Source: Microbacterium oleivorans
GTDB lineage: Bacteria; Actinomycetota; Actinomycetes; Actinomycetales; Microbacteriaceae
DNA: 64,000 nt
Reading direction: 5' to 3'
NCBI RefSeq assembly: GCF_023715745.1
Contig: NZ_JAMBOV010000001.1
Span: 124,001 to 188,000 of the forward strand
Part shown: in pieces, positions 53,593 to 63,416 of the stretch
How positions within the stretch are numbered: the stretch's first letter is position 1
How the letters are laid out: every line of letters starts with the position of its first letter
Program-made: the position numbers and the translations under genes
Notes under the pieces: generated by a model
Database searches by the model: none
What the model was told of the DNA's origin: nothing
The model's input: only the letters and a program-made list of their open reading frames with translations

Positions 53593-54390
53593 GTGACCGA
53601 CTCCTCGCCCACGGAGCACCCCACCCGACGTTCGCGTCGCCCGCGTCCTCGTCGTCGCGCCACGGTGGCGAGTGTCCTCGGCGAGATCCTCCTCACCTTC
53701 GGCGTGCTGACGCTGCTCTACGTGTCCTGGCACACCTGGATCGGCGACGCCATCGTGCAGAGCGAGCAGCATGCTGCGGCGCAGGCGCTCGCCGACGAGT
53801 GGGCGAATGAGGCCCAGGAGCAGCCGGCACCGTCCGAGACTCCGGCGCCGGACGTGACGGCGGAGCCCGGATCGCCGGCGGCGATCCCCGTCCTCGGCGA
53901 CCAGTCGCACGGCGACGTGTTCGGGATCATGAAGGTGCCGCGGTTCGGGGCGAACTGGCAGTTCAAGATCGCCTCCGGCATCACCCGACCCGACATCCTC
54001 GATCGCGGGGAGATCGGGCACTACCCCGACACCGCGATGCCCGGAGCGGTCGGGAACACCGCCTACGCCGCGCACCGGTGGACCTCCGGCGCTCCCTTCG
54101 ACCCCATCGATCGCCTGGTCATCGGCGACGCGATCGTCATCCAGACCAAGGCGGGCTGGTACACCTACCGATTCCGCTCGCTCGAGTACGTGCAGGAGAC
54201 CCAGGTGGAGGTGCTGCTTCCGGTCCCCAACGAGCCGGACGTCGCCGCGAACGGCCGCTACCTCACGCTCACCAGCTGCGCGCCGAAACTGAACTCCCTG
54301 GAGCGCATCATCGCCTACGCCGTGTTCGACGAGTTCACTCCCGCCGCCGACGGACCGCCGGCGTCGCTGACCGGCGGGGTGGACGCCTGA
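53593..54390 (+). CDS. srtE: Class E sortase
   Basis: The 265-residue protein has an Arg-rich cytoplasmic start, one helix (GEILLTFGVLTLLYVSWHTW), a linker, and the sortase barrel with the catalytic His in YAAHRW, Cys in LTLTSCAP and the Arg in LERIIAYAVFDEF. Class E sortases in Actinobacteria use LAxTG signals, and the LAQTG protein at 0.9 kb is a candidate substrate. GTG 53593. The stop overlaps the next ATG (TGATG). Confidence 0.9.
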   Translation: MTDSSPTEHPTRRSRRPRPRRRATVASVLGEILLTFGVLTLLYVSWHTWIGDAIVQSEQHAAAQALADEWANEAQEQPAPSETPAPDVTAEPGSPAAIPVLGDQSHGDVFGIMKVPRFGANWQFKIASGITRPDILDRGEIGHYPDTAMPGAVGNTAYAAHRWTSGAPFDPIDRLVIGDAIVIQTKAGWYTYRFRSLEYVQETQVEVLLPVPNEPDVAANGRYLTLTSCAPKLNSLERIIAYAVFDEFTPAADGPPASLTGGVDA

Positions 54391-54557
54391 TGTACGCGGC
54401 TCTCTGGCGCGTACTGCCCGGTCCGTGGTGGGTGCGGGTGCTCATCCTGATCGTGCTGGCCGCGATCATCCTGTACCTGCTCTTCTACTACGCGTTCCCG
54501 TGGGTCTTCCACACGCTCTGGCCGAGCGAGGAGTCCACCGTCGGCGGCGGCGGGTGA
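54390..54557 (+). CDS. 55-residue single-helix membrane protein between sortase and PabA-like genes
   Basis: The protein reads MYAALWRVLPGPWWVRVLIL, one helix (VLIVLAAIILYLLFYYAFPW-like region) and a tail with WPSEESTVGGGG. Overlaps of one base with the sortase stop and of four bases (GTGA) with the amidotransferase start point to translational coupling and a real gene. It may assist the sortase; no family is assigned. Confidence 0.75.
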   Translation: MYAALWRVLPGPWWVRVLILIVLAAIILYLLFYYAFPWVFHTLWPSEESTVGGGG

Positions 54558-55192
54558 CCGCCGGCATCCGGGTTCTCGTCGTCGACAACCACGACAGTTT
54601 CGTCCACACCCTGATCGGCTACCTCGTCGAGCTGGGCGCCGATGTCGAGATGGTCGAATCGGATGCCGCCGACGTCCTCTCCCGCATCGACGTTGCCGAC
54701 GGCGTCCTCATCTCGCCCGGCCCGGGGACGCCGGAGGACGCGGGCGCGTCGATCGAGGTCGTCCGTCGATGTGCGACGACGGTGACGCCGCTGCTGGGCG
54801 TCTGCCTCGGACACCAGGCCATCGCCGCGGCGTTCGGCGGCGTCGTCTCTCACGCACCCGATCTCATGCATGGGCGGACGTCGGCCGTGCACCACGAGGG
54901 CGCGGGCGTGTTCGCCGGACTGCCGGATCCGTTCACCGCCACGCGCTACCACTCGCTCGCGGTCGAGCGCGGCGGTGTTCCGGGCGAGCTGCGCGTGACG
55001 GCCTGGACCGCACCGGGGACGGTCATGGGCCTCGCCCATCGGTCGCTGCCGATCGAGGGTGTGCAGTTCCATCCCGAGAGCGTGCTCACCGAGGGCGGCT
55101 ACCAGCTGCTGGGCACGTGGTTGGAGAGCATCGGCGTGACGGATGCCGCCGGCCGCGGCGCCCGGCTCTCGCCGCACCGGACCGTGGTGTGA
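54554..55192 (+). CDS. pabA: Glutamine amidotransferase subunit, PabA/TrpG type
   Basis: The 212-residue class I glutaminase has the start IRVLVVDNHDSFVHTLIGYL, the oxyanion site SPGPGTPEDAG, the nucleophile Cys in LGVCLGHQAIAAAF, and the His/Glu pair in VQFHPESVLTEGGYQLL. It supplies ammonia for aminodeoxychorismate or anthranilate synthesis; the partner synthase is not in the window. Placement between sortase and pknB is conserved in Actinobacteria. It converges with pknB, 9 bp apart. Confidence 0.9.
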   Translation: MTAGIRVLVVDNHDSFVHTLIGYLVELGADVEMVESDAADVLSRIDVADGVLISPGPGTPEDAGASIEVVRRCATTVTPLLGVCLGHQAIAAAFGGVVSHAPDLMHGRTSAVHHEGAGVFAGLPDPFTATRYHSLAVERGGVPGELRVTAWTAPGTVMGLAHRSLPIEGVQFHPESVLTEGGYQLLGTWLESIGVTDAAGRGARLSPHRTVV

Positions 55193-55201
55193 TCGACCGG
55201 G

Positions 55202-56917
55202 TCAGCCGCTGCAGGTCGTGAGGACGATCTCGGAGCCCACGGGCACCTCGCCGATGGCCGACTGGACCTTGACCATCCGTGGGTCGGTGGCCGGGCACGA
55301 CGCATCCTCCTGGACGACGGGCTCGAGGCCGTACTCGTCCGAGCTCAGGATCTCGACGGCCTTGTCGACCGTGTAGTTCAGCGCGAAGTCCTCGACGGTC
55401 ACCGTGCCGGTGGCCACGACGAGGTCGACGGCGGTGCCCAGCGGGACCTCGTCGCCGGGGTTCGCCGCCGCACCGTCCACCGCTCCGCTGATGACGACAT
55501 CGGCCGCGCGGTCAGGGTCGTTGCGTCGCGTGACGGAACCGAGCTTCAGGCCTTCCTGCTCGAGCGCGGCGGTCACCTCGGTGACGGTGAGGTTCACGAG
55601 TGTGGGGATCGCGGCCGTCTCGACACCCTCCGACACGTAGACGGTGACCTGATCACCCGGTGCGACGGTGGTGCCGGCGACGGGGTCTGTGCGCACGACG
55701 GCGCCCTCGGGGATGTCGGCGCTCGTCTCACCCACCTGCTGGGACTCGAGCTGGTCCTTGTCGAGAACCTGCTGCGCACGGTCCCAGGTCATCGTGACCA
55801 CATCGGGAACGGTGAGGGCGTTCGGGGTGACGGTGCCTTCTTCGGGGCGGATGGTGCCCACCCAGATGAAGACGGACACGAGGAGGACGGCGAGCATCGC
55901 GATGCCCGCCCACACCCACGCGACCGGAGGACCGGCCTGGGTGCGTCGCATCGTGTCGTCGCTCGTGAGCTGGCGCAGCGAGCGGGCCGTCTCGGCGGCC
56001 TGCTTCGGGTCGGGGCCGTAGAGCTCGTTGCTCAGGTGCTCGACCCGCCGCTTGCTGGGGGCCTTGCGACCGGTCGCCGCGGCGAGGGCGTCGCGGAACG
56101 CGACCGCCGTCTGCGGGCGCTGGAACGGGTCCTTCGCGAGTGCACGCAGGACGAGCGCGTCGAGGGAACGCGGAACGGTGTCGACCACCTCGGACGGCGG
56201 GACCGGAGCCTCGGACACATGCTGGTACGCGACGGCGATCGGGTTCTCGCCTCGGAACGGCGGCTGGCCCGTCAGCAGTTCGTAGAGGACGATGCCGGCG
56301 GAGTAGATGTCGGCGCGCGCGTCCACCGGGTCGCCCTTGGCCATCTCGGGCGAGAAGTAGGAGGCGGTGCCGATGATCGCCGTGGTCTCGGCGACCGTCG
56401 ACGACGAGTCGGAGACGGCACGGGCGATGCCGAAGTCCATGACCTTCACCTGGCCGGCATCCGTCACCATCACGTTGCCGGGCTTGATGTCGCGGTGGAC
56501 CACGCCCGCACGGTGGGAGTACTCGAGGGCTTCGAGGATGCCGTCGGTGTAGCGCAGGGCGTCCTCGATCGGAACGGGACCCTCGCTGATGATGTCCTTC
56601 AGCAGACGCCCGGAGACCAGCTCCATGACGATGTACGGCTCGGGATGCGGCTGCCCCGCGGCATCCGTTCGCGTCTGCTCGCCGGCATCGAAGACGCGGA
56701 CGATCGCCGGATGCGACATGCGCGACGCGGACTGCGCTTCGAGGCGGAACCGGGTGCGGAACGCGCCGTCCGCGGCGAGATCCGGCTCGAGGATCTTGAT
56801 CGCGACCTCGCGCCCCAGGGTGAGGTCCTGCCCGCGGTACACCGAAGCCATGCCGCCTCGGCCGATGAGGTCATCGACGCGGTAGCGGCCCGAAAGCACG
56901 CGTTGCTGTACGGACAC
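55202..56917 (-). CDS. pknB: Ser/Thr protein kinase PknB with PASTA domains
   Basis: The 571-residue protein has a kinase domain (GRGGMASVYRGQDL, Lys41 in [40 protein letters not shown]), a juxtamembrane linker, one helix (~345-370) and about three PASTA repeats (VPDVVTMTWDRAQQVLD; IPTLVNLTVTEVTAALEQEG; a third diverged). PASTA domains bind peptidoglycan fragments or lipid II. The kinase controls elongation and division. GTG 56917 has GGGGAG upstream. It is last in the fhaA-to-pknB cluster. Confidence 0.93.
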   Translation of the reverse strand: MSVQQRVLSGRYRVDDLIGRGGMASVYRGQDLTLGREVAIKILEPDLAADGAFRTRFRLEAQSASRMSHPAIVRVFDAGEQTRTDAAGQPHPEPYIVMELVSGRLLKDIISEGPVPIEDALRYTDGILEALEYSHRAGVVHRDIKPGNVMVTDAGQVKVMDFGIARAVSDSSSTVAETTAIIGTASYFSPEMAKGDPVDARADIYSAGIVLYELLTGQPPFRGENPIAVAYQHVSEAPVPPSEVVDTVPRSLDALVLRALAKDPFQRPQTAVAFRDALAAATGRKAPSKRRVEHLSNELYGPDPKQAAETARSLRQLTSDDTMRRTQAGPPVAWVWAGIAMLAVLLVSVFIWVGTIRPEEGTVTPNALTVPDVVTMTWDRAQQVLDKDQLESQQVGETSADIPEGAVVRTDPVAGTTVAPGDQVTVYVSEGVETAAIPTLVNLTVTEVTAALEQEGLKLGSVTRRNDPDRAADVVISGAVDGAAANPGDEVPLGTAVDLVVATGTVTVEDFALNYTVDKAVEILSSDEYGLEPVVQEDASCPATDPRMVKVQSAIGEVPVGSEIVLTTCSG

Positions 56918-56987
56918 ATCACTCCCCGGAATGGAACCCGGACAGCCTATCCGACCCCGCTCTAAAGCCTGCTGAAAGCGGACGTGA

Positions 56988-58817
56988 TCAGCCGTCGGCG
57001 CCGTCGTCCCCGCCGTCGGCCGGCGGCGTCTCCTCGGGTGCGGCGACGATCGACGCGGACGCTTCCGGAGAACTCCCGGACTCGCGCTCGGTGCTCTCGC
57101 CCGAGCACGTCACGGTGTACGTCACCGAGAGCGCCTGGCTGCCGTTGTCGTCCACGACGATCCTCGCCGGGCGCTGATCGATGTCGAAACTCGCCGTCGA
57201 CTCCCCGTTGGTGTCGAACACGCCTCCCGACAGCGTCATCGTGTAGCTCGACGCCGTCGGTGCACCCGCGGGGCAGGTGTAGCTGTCCCACATGACCTGG
57301 ACGGTCGAACCCGCGGTGACCGTGCCGTCGCCGTTGCCGCCCTCGATGCGGGGGGCCGCGGGGGTCGCCATTTCGGCCGCCTCGGTGTACAGAGTGAGCG
57401 TGATGCGCTCTGTCGGCTCGGGGTTGCCCGTCGGGTTCACCCGGTAGACCAGCCCCACCTGAGCGTCGGAATCCGCAGCGTCTCCGTCTTGGCACACCAC
57501 GTTCGGGTACCCGTTGTCGTTGAGGATCTTCGTCGCCTCATCGCACGTCTTGCCCTCGAGCCCGAGCGTCGCCGGGTTGGGGTTCGTCACTTCGGTCTCG
57601 GTCGGCGTCGGCGTCGGCGAGGATGCCGCGGGGCTCGACAGCGCCGGAGGCCTCGACGAGCTCTGCACGGGTCCCGCCGAGTTCTGCGGCATGAACAGCG
57701 TGATCAGGAAGCCGACGAGGACGATCGTGAGCAGAACGATGAGCGCGACGAGGGGCCAGGTCCACGGGCTGCGCTTCTTCTTGCGCTGCCCCTGATCGGG
57801 CGCTGCTTGATCGGTGGACAGCGCGGCCGTCCCCGTCCCGACGGCGGCGGCCGCTCCGACACCGGCGGCCGCTGCCCCACCCGAGGGAAGGAGGCGGGTC
57901 GTGGCATCCGACCCCGGCGTCGGGGTCAACAGCTGCGTGAACGCGTCCGCGTCGGCGGCCCCGGCGATCGCCGGGACGATGGCCGCCGCGCCCGCGACGT
58001 CTCCGCGGCGCAGTGCACCGGCGGCGCGCGCGACGGCGGAGGTCGAGGCCGGACGGTCCTCGGGCTTCTTCGCGATCATGCTCATCACGAAGCGCTGGAC
58101 CGGCTCCGACACGGTGTCGGGAAGCGGCGGCGGAGTGTCGTTGATCTGCGCCATCGCGATGGCGACCTGCGATTCGCCCGTGAAGGGACGACGGCCCGCG
58201 AGGAGTTCGTACGCGACGATGCCGAGCGAGTAGATGTCGGTGGCGGGGGATGCCGCGTGCCCCGACGCCTGCTCGGGCGAGAGGTACTGGACCGTGCCCA
58301 TGACCTGGCCGGTCGCGGTGAGCGGCACCTGGTCGGCGATGCGGGCGATGCCGAAGTCGGTGATCTTGACGCGGCCGTCAGGGGTGATGAGGAGGTTGCC
58401 GGGCTTGATGTCGCGGTGAACGAGGCCGGCCGCATGCGCCGCCTGCAGCGCCGAGGCGGTCTGCGCGACGATGTCGAGGGTCTTGTCGGTCGACAGGGCG
58501 CCCTCGCGTTCGAGGATCGTCGAGAGTGCCTCGCCGGGGACGAGCTCCATGACGAGGAAGGCGGAGCCGTTCTCCTCGCCGTAGTCGAAGACGCTGGCGA
58601 TGCCCTCGTGGTTCACGAGCGCGGCGTGACGGGCCTCGGCGCGGAAGCGCTCGAGGAAGCCCGGGTCGCCCATGTACTCGTCTTTGAGGATCTTGATGGC
58701 GACGGTACGGCCGATGACGTGGTCGGTGGCCTCCCAGACCTCCCCCATGCCGCCGATCGCGATCCGCGAGTCCAGTTCGTACCGTCCGCCGAAGCTCACA
58801 CCCTGCGTCGGTCTCAT
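56988..58817 (-). CDS. pknA: Ser/Thr protein kinase PknA
   Basis: The 609-residue protein has a kinase domain ([20 protein letters not shown], Lys42, [37 protein letters not shown]). The juxtamembrane part is Ala-rich (~280-350) and one helix follows ([20 protein letters not shown]). The outside part has one PASTA-like unit ([19 protein letters not shown]) and an extra ~110-residue beta-rich region with a Cys pair that looks Ig-like. The start overlaps the pbpA stop (ATGA). Confidence 0.9.
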   Translation of the reverse strand: MRPTQGVSFGGRYELDSRIAIGGMGEVWEATDHVIGRTVAIKILKDEYMGDPGFLERFRAEARHAALVNHEGIASVFDYGEENGSAFLVMELVPGEALSTILEREGALSTDKTLDIVAQTASALQAAHAAGLVHRDIKPGNLLITPDGRVKITDFGIARIADQVPLTATGQVMGTVQYLSPEQASGHAASPATDIYSLGIVAYELLAGRRPFTGESQVAIAMAQINDTPPPLPDTVSEPVQRFVMSMIAKKPEDRPASTSAVARAAGALRRGDVAGAAAIVPAIAGAADADAFTQLLTPTPGSDATTRLLPSGGAAAAGVGAAAAVGTGTAALSTDQAAPDQGQRKKKRSPWTWPLVALIVLLTIVLVGFLITLFMPQNSAGPVQSSSRPPALSSPAASSPTPTPTETEVTNPNPATLGLEGKTCDEATKILNDNGYPNVVCQDGDAADSDAQVGLVYRVNPTGNPEPTERITLTLYTEAAEMATPAAPRIEGGNGDGTVTAGSTVQVMWDSYTCPAGAPTASSYTMTLSGGVFDTNGESTASFDIDQRPARIVVDDNGSQALSVTYTVTCSGESTERESGSSPEASASIVAAPEETPPADGGDDGADG

Positions 58818-60268
58818 TCGCTCAGCACCGCCTCAATCACTTTCTTCGCGATCGGGGCCGCGATCCCGTTGCTCGTGCCGTTCTGACCGAGCCCACCACC
58901 GTTCTCCACCATCACCGTGACGACCACTTCCGGGTCCTCCGCGGGCGCGAAACCGGTGAACCAGAGCGTGTAAGGGTCCCCCGGATTGTGCTCCGCCGTT
59001 CCGGTCTTCCCGGCGACGTCGACGCCGTCTATTCTCGCACCCGACGCGGCGCCGTTTTGGACATTGCCGATCATCATGGTCGTCATCGTCTCGGCCACCT
59101 CGCGGCTCAGCGCCTCGCCGAACTGCGTGTTCGCGGGCTCGTCCTGCACCGTCAGATCGGCGGCGACGACGCGGTCCACCATCCGCGGGTTCATGACGAC
59201 GCCGTCGTTCGCGATGCCGGCCGCGACCATCGCCATCTGCAGCGGGGTGGCGCGCACGTCGGTCTGACCGATGCCGCTCAGGGCGGTCTGCGGCTGGTCG
59301 AAGCCCTCGGGGTAGCTGGACGCGGTCACGTCGAGGGGGATCTCGAAGGCGGAGTTGAATCCGAACTTCTGCGCCTGCTCGCGGATCGCGTCGGTACCCA
59401 GCTCGAGCGCGAGCTCCGCCATCGGGATGTTGCAGCTCAGGCGCAGGGCCGTCTCGAGGGTGGTCTTCTCGCCCGGGCCGCAGGTCCCGCGGTCGAAGTT
59501 GTGCAGGACGTTGTCCGTGCCGGGGAGCGTGAAGGTCGCCGGGTTGTCGAACTCTGATTCGGGTGTGTACTCACCCGATGCGAGCGCCGCGGAGGCGACC
59601 ACGAGCTTGAAGGTCGATCCGGGGGGCTCCGTCTCGCGGGTCACCCGGTTGGTGAGCGGTCGGAGCGGGTCGGCCTGCAGCTCCTGATCGGCGGCGTTGA
59701 CCGCCGAGCTGTTGTGCGACGCGAGCTTGTTCGTGTCGAAGCTGGGGCTCGTGGCCATCGCGAGGATGCGGCCGGTGTCGGGCTCCATCGCGACGACCGC
59801 GCCCTCCAGGCCGTCGAGGGCGTCGTAGGCGGCCTTCTGCACCTCGGGATCGAGGGAGAGGAGCACGTTCGACCCGCGCGGAGGCTGACCGCTGACGATC
59901 TGGTCGAGGCGGGTGAGGAACTGCTGGCTGCCGGTGCCGGCGAGGGCGGCGTTCATCGCATACTCGAGGCCGGTCGAGGAGCGGAGCACGGGGTTGATGA
60001 ACCCCGTCACGGGCGCCCACATCTCGGCATCCGGGTAGGTCCGGATCCAGCTGTACACGTCGTCGCTGGGCGCGGACGAGGCGATCGCCGTGCTGCCGGC
60101 GAAGATCGTGCCACGCTGCACCGCGTAGGAGTCGTAGAGCGTGCGCCGGTTCTCGGGGTTCTCGTTCAGCTGACCTGCCAGGGCCACCTGGATGACGCTC
60201 GTCGAGGCGAACAGGCTGAGGAACATGAGGAGGACGACGACGCTCAGTCGTCGGAGCTGCTTGGTCAT
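58814..60268 (-). CDS. pbpA: Penicillin-binding protein (transpeptidase) PbpA
   Basis: The 484-residue class B PBP has a short N-terminal helix ([20 protein letters not shown]) and the motifs SxxK in PPGSTFKLV, SxN in [10 protein letters not shown] and KTG in [13 protein letters not shown]. It cross-links peptidoglycan outside the membrane. It pairs with RodA, whose gene overlaps it upstream (ATGA), and with PknA downstream. Confidence 0.93.
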   Translation of the reverse strand: MTKQLRRLSVVVLLMFLSLFASTSVIQVALAGQLNENPENRRTLYDSYAVQRGTIFAGSTAIASSAPSDDVYSWIRTYPDAEMWAPVTGFINPVLRSSTGLEYAMNAALAGTGSQQFLTRLDQIVSGQPPRGSNVLLSLDPEVQKAAYDALDGLEGAVVAMEPDTGRILAMATSPSFDTNKLASHNSSAVNAADQELQADPLRPLTNRVTRETEPPGSTFKLVVASAALASGEYTPESEFDNPATFTLPGTDNVLHNFDRGTCGPGEKTTLETALRLSCNIPMAELALELGTDAIREQAQKFGFNSAFEIPLDVTASSYPEGFDQPQTALSGIGQTDVRATPLQMAMVAAGIANDGVVMNPRMVDRVVAADLTVQDEPANTQFGEALSREVAETMTTMMIGNVQNGAASGARIDGVDVAGKTGTAEHNPGDPYTLWFTGFAPAEDPEVVVTVMVENGGGLGQNGTSNGIAAPIAKKVIEAVLSE

Positions 60269-61641
60269 CCGATCACCACCCGGGGCCTGGAGCGGACGGC
60301 ATCCGAGATCCTCAGCAGGATCGCGATGATGAGGAAGTTCGCGATGAGGGACGAACCGCCGGCCGCGAGGAACGGCATCGTCAGACCCGTCAACGGGATG
60401 AGACGGGTGACGCCGCCGACCATGATGAACACCTGCAGCGCGAGCGTGAACGAGAGTCCCGTCGCCAGCAGCTTCCCGAAGTCGTCCTGCCCGGCGATGC
60501 CGATGCGGATGCCGCGGCTGACGAACACCATGTAGAGCGCGAGGATCGCGAAGACGCCGACCAGGCCGAGCTCCTCGCCGAGACTCGGCAGGATGTAGTC
60601 GTTGTGGGCGAGCGGGGTCAGGTCGGGCCGCCCCAGGCCCCAGCCGGTTCCGATGAGGCCGCCGTGCGCGAGGCCGAAGATGCCGGAGACGAGCTGGAAG
60701 CTGCTGCCGTTGATGTAGTCGGGGTTGAACGCGTCGAGCCAGTTCGAGAACCGCGACGCGACGTAGGGCAGGATCTGCGAGGCCGCCAGCGCTCCGGCGA
60801 CGGCGAGCAGGACACCGAGGATCGCCCAGCTCGCCTTGCCCGTCGCGACGTAGAGCATCGCGATGAACATCCCGAAGATGAGGATGCCGGTACCGAGGTC
60901 GCGCTGCAGGACGATGATTCCCAGCGAGACGCCCCAGACGATCAGCAAGGGTCCGAGCTGGCGGGCGTGCGGCCACGTGATCCCGAGGAACCGCGTGCCC
61001 ACCGAGGTGAGGGCCTCGCGGGTGCGCACCAGGTAGCCCGCGAAGAAGATCGCGAGGCAGATCTTCGCGAGCTCACCGGGCTGGAACGAGAAGACACCGG
61101 CCACCGACACCCAGACGTCCGCGCCCGCCTCGATGCCCAGCCCGGGCACGAACGGGAGCAGGAGCAGCAGGATGCCGCTGAGTCCGAACACGTAGGTGTA
61201 GCGGAAGAGCACGCGGTAGTTGCGCAGGAACACCACGATGAGGATCGCACCGCCGATCGCGATCGCCGCCCAGACGAGCTGGCGGAACCCGAGGGACGAC
61301 CAGCCGACGCGGTCCTCCGCGATGTCGAGTCGGTAGATCATCGCGACGCCGATGCCGGTGAGGAGGGTGGCGATGGGGAGGACGAAGGGGTCGGCGTCGC
61401 GCGCGCAGATGCGCGTCACGATGTGGAGGGCGAAGGACAGTCCCGCGAGCCATCCGCAGTAGGAGAGGAAGGTCGGGTCGATCTCGTCGCGCGCGCCGAG
61501 CTGGACGAGGAGCACGGCCACGGTCGTGATCGCGATGGCGAAGAGGAGCAGACCCAGCTCGCGGTTGCGCTGGGTCGCCGGCATCCGGAGCTTCCGGAGC
61601 GCCTTGATGACCGTCGTGTCGGTCTCTACGGCCGCTGTCAT
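60265..61641 (-). CDS. rodA: SEDS peptidoglycan glycosyltransferase RodA/FtsW
   Basis: The 458-residue SEDS protein has ten or more helices and the family sequence FSFQPGELAKICLAIFFAGY, VLQRDLGTGILIFGMF and LPSLGEELGLVGVFAILALY, ending PFLAAGGSSLIANFLIIAIL. It polymerises lipid II glycan strands together with PbpA. The overlap with pstP and pbpA (ATGA on both sides) indicates one transcript. Confidence 0.93.
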   Translation of the reverse strand: MTAAVETDTTVIKALRKLRMPATQRNRELGLLLFAIAITTVAVLLVQLGARDEIDPTFLSYCGWLAGLSFALHIVTRICARDADPFVLPIATLLTGIGVAMIYRLDIAEDRVGWSSLGFRQLVWAAIAIGGAILIVVFLRNYRVLFRYTYVFGLSGILLLLLPFVPGLGIEAGADVWVSVAGVFSFQPGELAKICLAIFFAGYLVRTREALTSVGTRFLGITWPHARQLGPLLIVWGVSLGIIVLQRDLGTGILIFGMFIAMLYVATGKASWAILGVLLAVAGALAASQILPYVASRFSNWLDAFNPDYINGSSFQLVSGIFGLAHGGLIGTGWGLGRPDLTPLAHNDYILPSLGEELGLVGVFAILALYMVFVSRGIRIGIAGQDDFGKLLATGLSFTLALQVFIMVGGVTRLIPLTGLTMPFLAAGGSSLIANFLIIAILLRISDAVRSRPRVVIG

Positions 61642-62867
61642 GGGGTCCCCTGGCGGAGGTTGTCGACGATCGCCTGCGCGTCGGCGAGCGATCGGGCGGA
61701 GATGGTCTGCTCGACGGACTGCCGCTGATACGCGGGCAGGTCGGCGAGGAGGATGTTCGTGTCCTCGTAGGGCGTCGACAGCGAGATCGGGCCGATGTCC
61801 TGCTGGATGCCGCGGTAGATCACGACGCTGTCGTCGTCGGGGCCGACGAAGTAGCGGGTCTGCGTCCAGGCGTACCCGGCGAAGACGCCCGCGGCGAGGA
61901 CGGCGACGATCGCGATGAAGCCGACGAACCACCAGACGCGGCGCCGACGCGCACGGCGACGGTCCTCCTCGATGAGCTCCTCGAGGTACTCGGCGGCGGG
62001 TTCGAAGTGGCTGGGTTCGTTGGCCGCCTGCCGACCGGTCTGGAACCAGCCGGTGCGCGCCGGGCGGGCGACCGGGACCTCGATCCCCTTGGGGGTGGCG
62101 GCGGAACCGACGACGGTCGCTGTGCCGCTGAACATCGGATGCCGGCCGCCCACGTCGACGAGGACGATCGTGACGTTGTCGGGGGCACCGGCATCCAGAG
62201 CCAGCTTCAGGAGCATGTCCGCGGTGCGCCCCGGGGCGAGATCCTGCCGCAGGACCTTCGCGGTCTGCGCGTCGTCGACGACACCGCAGAGACCGTCGGA
62301 GCAGAGGAGCCAGCGGTCGCCCGGCTGGGTCTGCATGATGAAGGCGTCGACCTCGGGGTCGGTGCCCATGTCGCCGAGCACACGCATGAGGACCGAGCGG
62401 CGCGGGTGGTAGCGGGCCTCTTCGGGAGTGATGCGTCCCGAGTCGACGAGGCGCTGGACGAACGTGTGGTCCGTCGTGATCTGCGTGAGGGCGCCGTCGC
62501 GGAAGAGGTAGACGCGGGAGTCGCCGATGTGGGCGATGACGGCGTAGTCGTCGACCATGAGCACGGCGCTGACGGTCGTGCCCATCCCGGCGAGCTCGGG
62601 ACGCTCGGCGACCGTGTCGACGAGGACGTGGGCGGCGTCGACGATGGACTCGCGCAGCTCCCGCTCGGCCTCGGCCGGTGTGGGGAACGCGTGGTCGAGG
62701 CCTTCGAGGTGGTGGACGGCGATGCTCGAGGCGATGTCGCCGCCGGCGTGACCACCCATGCCGTCGGCGACGACGAACAGGTTCGAGCCCGAGAAGCCCG
62801 AATCCTGGTTGTTGGAGCGGACCTTCCCGGTATGCGAGATGGCGGCGCTCGAGCCCTCGAAGACCAT
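61638..62867 (-). CDS. pstP: PP2C-family Ser/Thr phosphatase PstP
   Basis: The 409-residue protein has the PP2C metal sites: TGKVRSNNQDSGF, LFVVADGMGGHAGGDIASSI, GMGTTVSAVLMV, AHIGDSRVYLF, LCSDGLCGVVDD and APDNVTIVLVDV. One helix (VGFIAIVAVLAAGVFAGYAW) and a ~70-residue outer part follow. It dephosphorylates PknA/PknB and their targets. It is 12 bp after fhaB. Confidence 0.93.
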   Translation of the reverse strand: MVFEGSSAAISHTGKVRSNNQDSGFSGSNLFVVADGMGGHAGGDIASSIAVHHLEGLDHAFPTPAEAERELRESIVDAAHVLVDTVAERPELAGMGTTVSAVLMVDDYAVIAHIGDSRVYLFRDGALTQITTDHTFVQRLVDSGRITPEEARYHPRRSVLMRVLGDMGTDPEVDAFIMQTQPGDRWLLCSDGLCGVVDDAQTAKVLRQDLAPGRTADMLLKLALDAGAPDNVTIVLVDVGGRHPMFSGTATVVGSAATPKGIEVPVARPARTGWFQTGRQAANEPSHFEPAAEYLEELIEEDRRRARRRRVWWFVGFIAIVAVLAAGVFAGYAWTQTRYFVGPDDDSVVIYRGIQQDIGPISLSTPYEDTNILLADLPAYQRQSVEQTISARSLADAQAIVDNLRQGTP

Positions 62868-62879
62868 CGGTGCGGGCCG

Positions 62880-63416
62880 TTACTTCCGCAGCTCGAACGT
62901 CGTGGCGCCGACCTTGATCGGGGCGCCGACGGTCACGGGGACGGGAGAGGCGACGCGTTCACCGTCGTGCCAGGTGCCGTTCGTCGAGTCGAGGTCCTGC
63001 ACCATCCACTGCTCGCCCCACAAAACGAGACGGGCGTGGTGGCTCGAGGTGTAGTCGTCGCGGATGACCAGTCCCGACTCGCTCGAGCGGCCGATCGTGA
63101 GGGGCTCGTTCCCGAGAGGGAGCTCGAGTCCCGCCTTGGGGCCGCTCGTGATGACGATGCGCGAGACCGTGTTCACGGTCGCCTTCTGCGGGCCGGACGG
63201 TGCCGCCGGGCGCGTCATGACCGGCGAGACGATGGAGGTCTCGGCGTTGGCCGGGGCGGTCGCGACGGGGCCGGGAGCCGCCGGAGCGGGTTCGGGCATC
63301 TTCCGGACCTTGACGCCGAACAGGTCGGCGCGCAGCGAGTAGACCACCGCGAAGACGAAGAACCACAGCAGGATCAGGAACCCGATCTGCAGCAGCAGGA
63401 GTGTCAGTTCGCTCAT
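62880..63416 (-). CDS. fhaB: FHA-domain protein FhaB (FipA-type)
   Basis: The 178-residue protein starts with a membrane helix (LTLLLLQIGFLILLWFFVFA) and ends with a forkhead-associated domain (LTIGRSSESGLVIRDDYTSS, HHARLVL, DLDSTNGTWHDGERV). FHA domains bind phosphothreonine. The protein connects PknA/B signalling to division and elongation. The start overlaps the fhaA stop (ATGA). Confidence 0.92.
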   Translation of the reverse strand: MSELTLLLLQIGFLILLWFFVFAVVYSLRADLFGVKVRKMPEPAPAAPGPVATAPANAETSIVSPVMTRPAAPSGPQKATVNTVSRIVITSGPKAGLELPLGNEPLTIGRSSESGLVIRDDYTSSHHARLVLWGEQWMVQDLDSTNGTWHDGERVASPVPVTVGAPIKVGATTFELRK

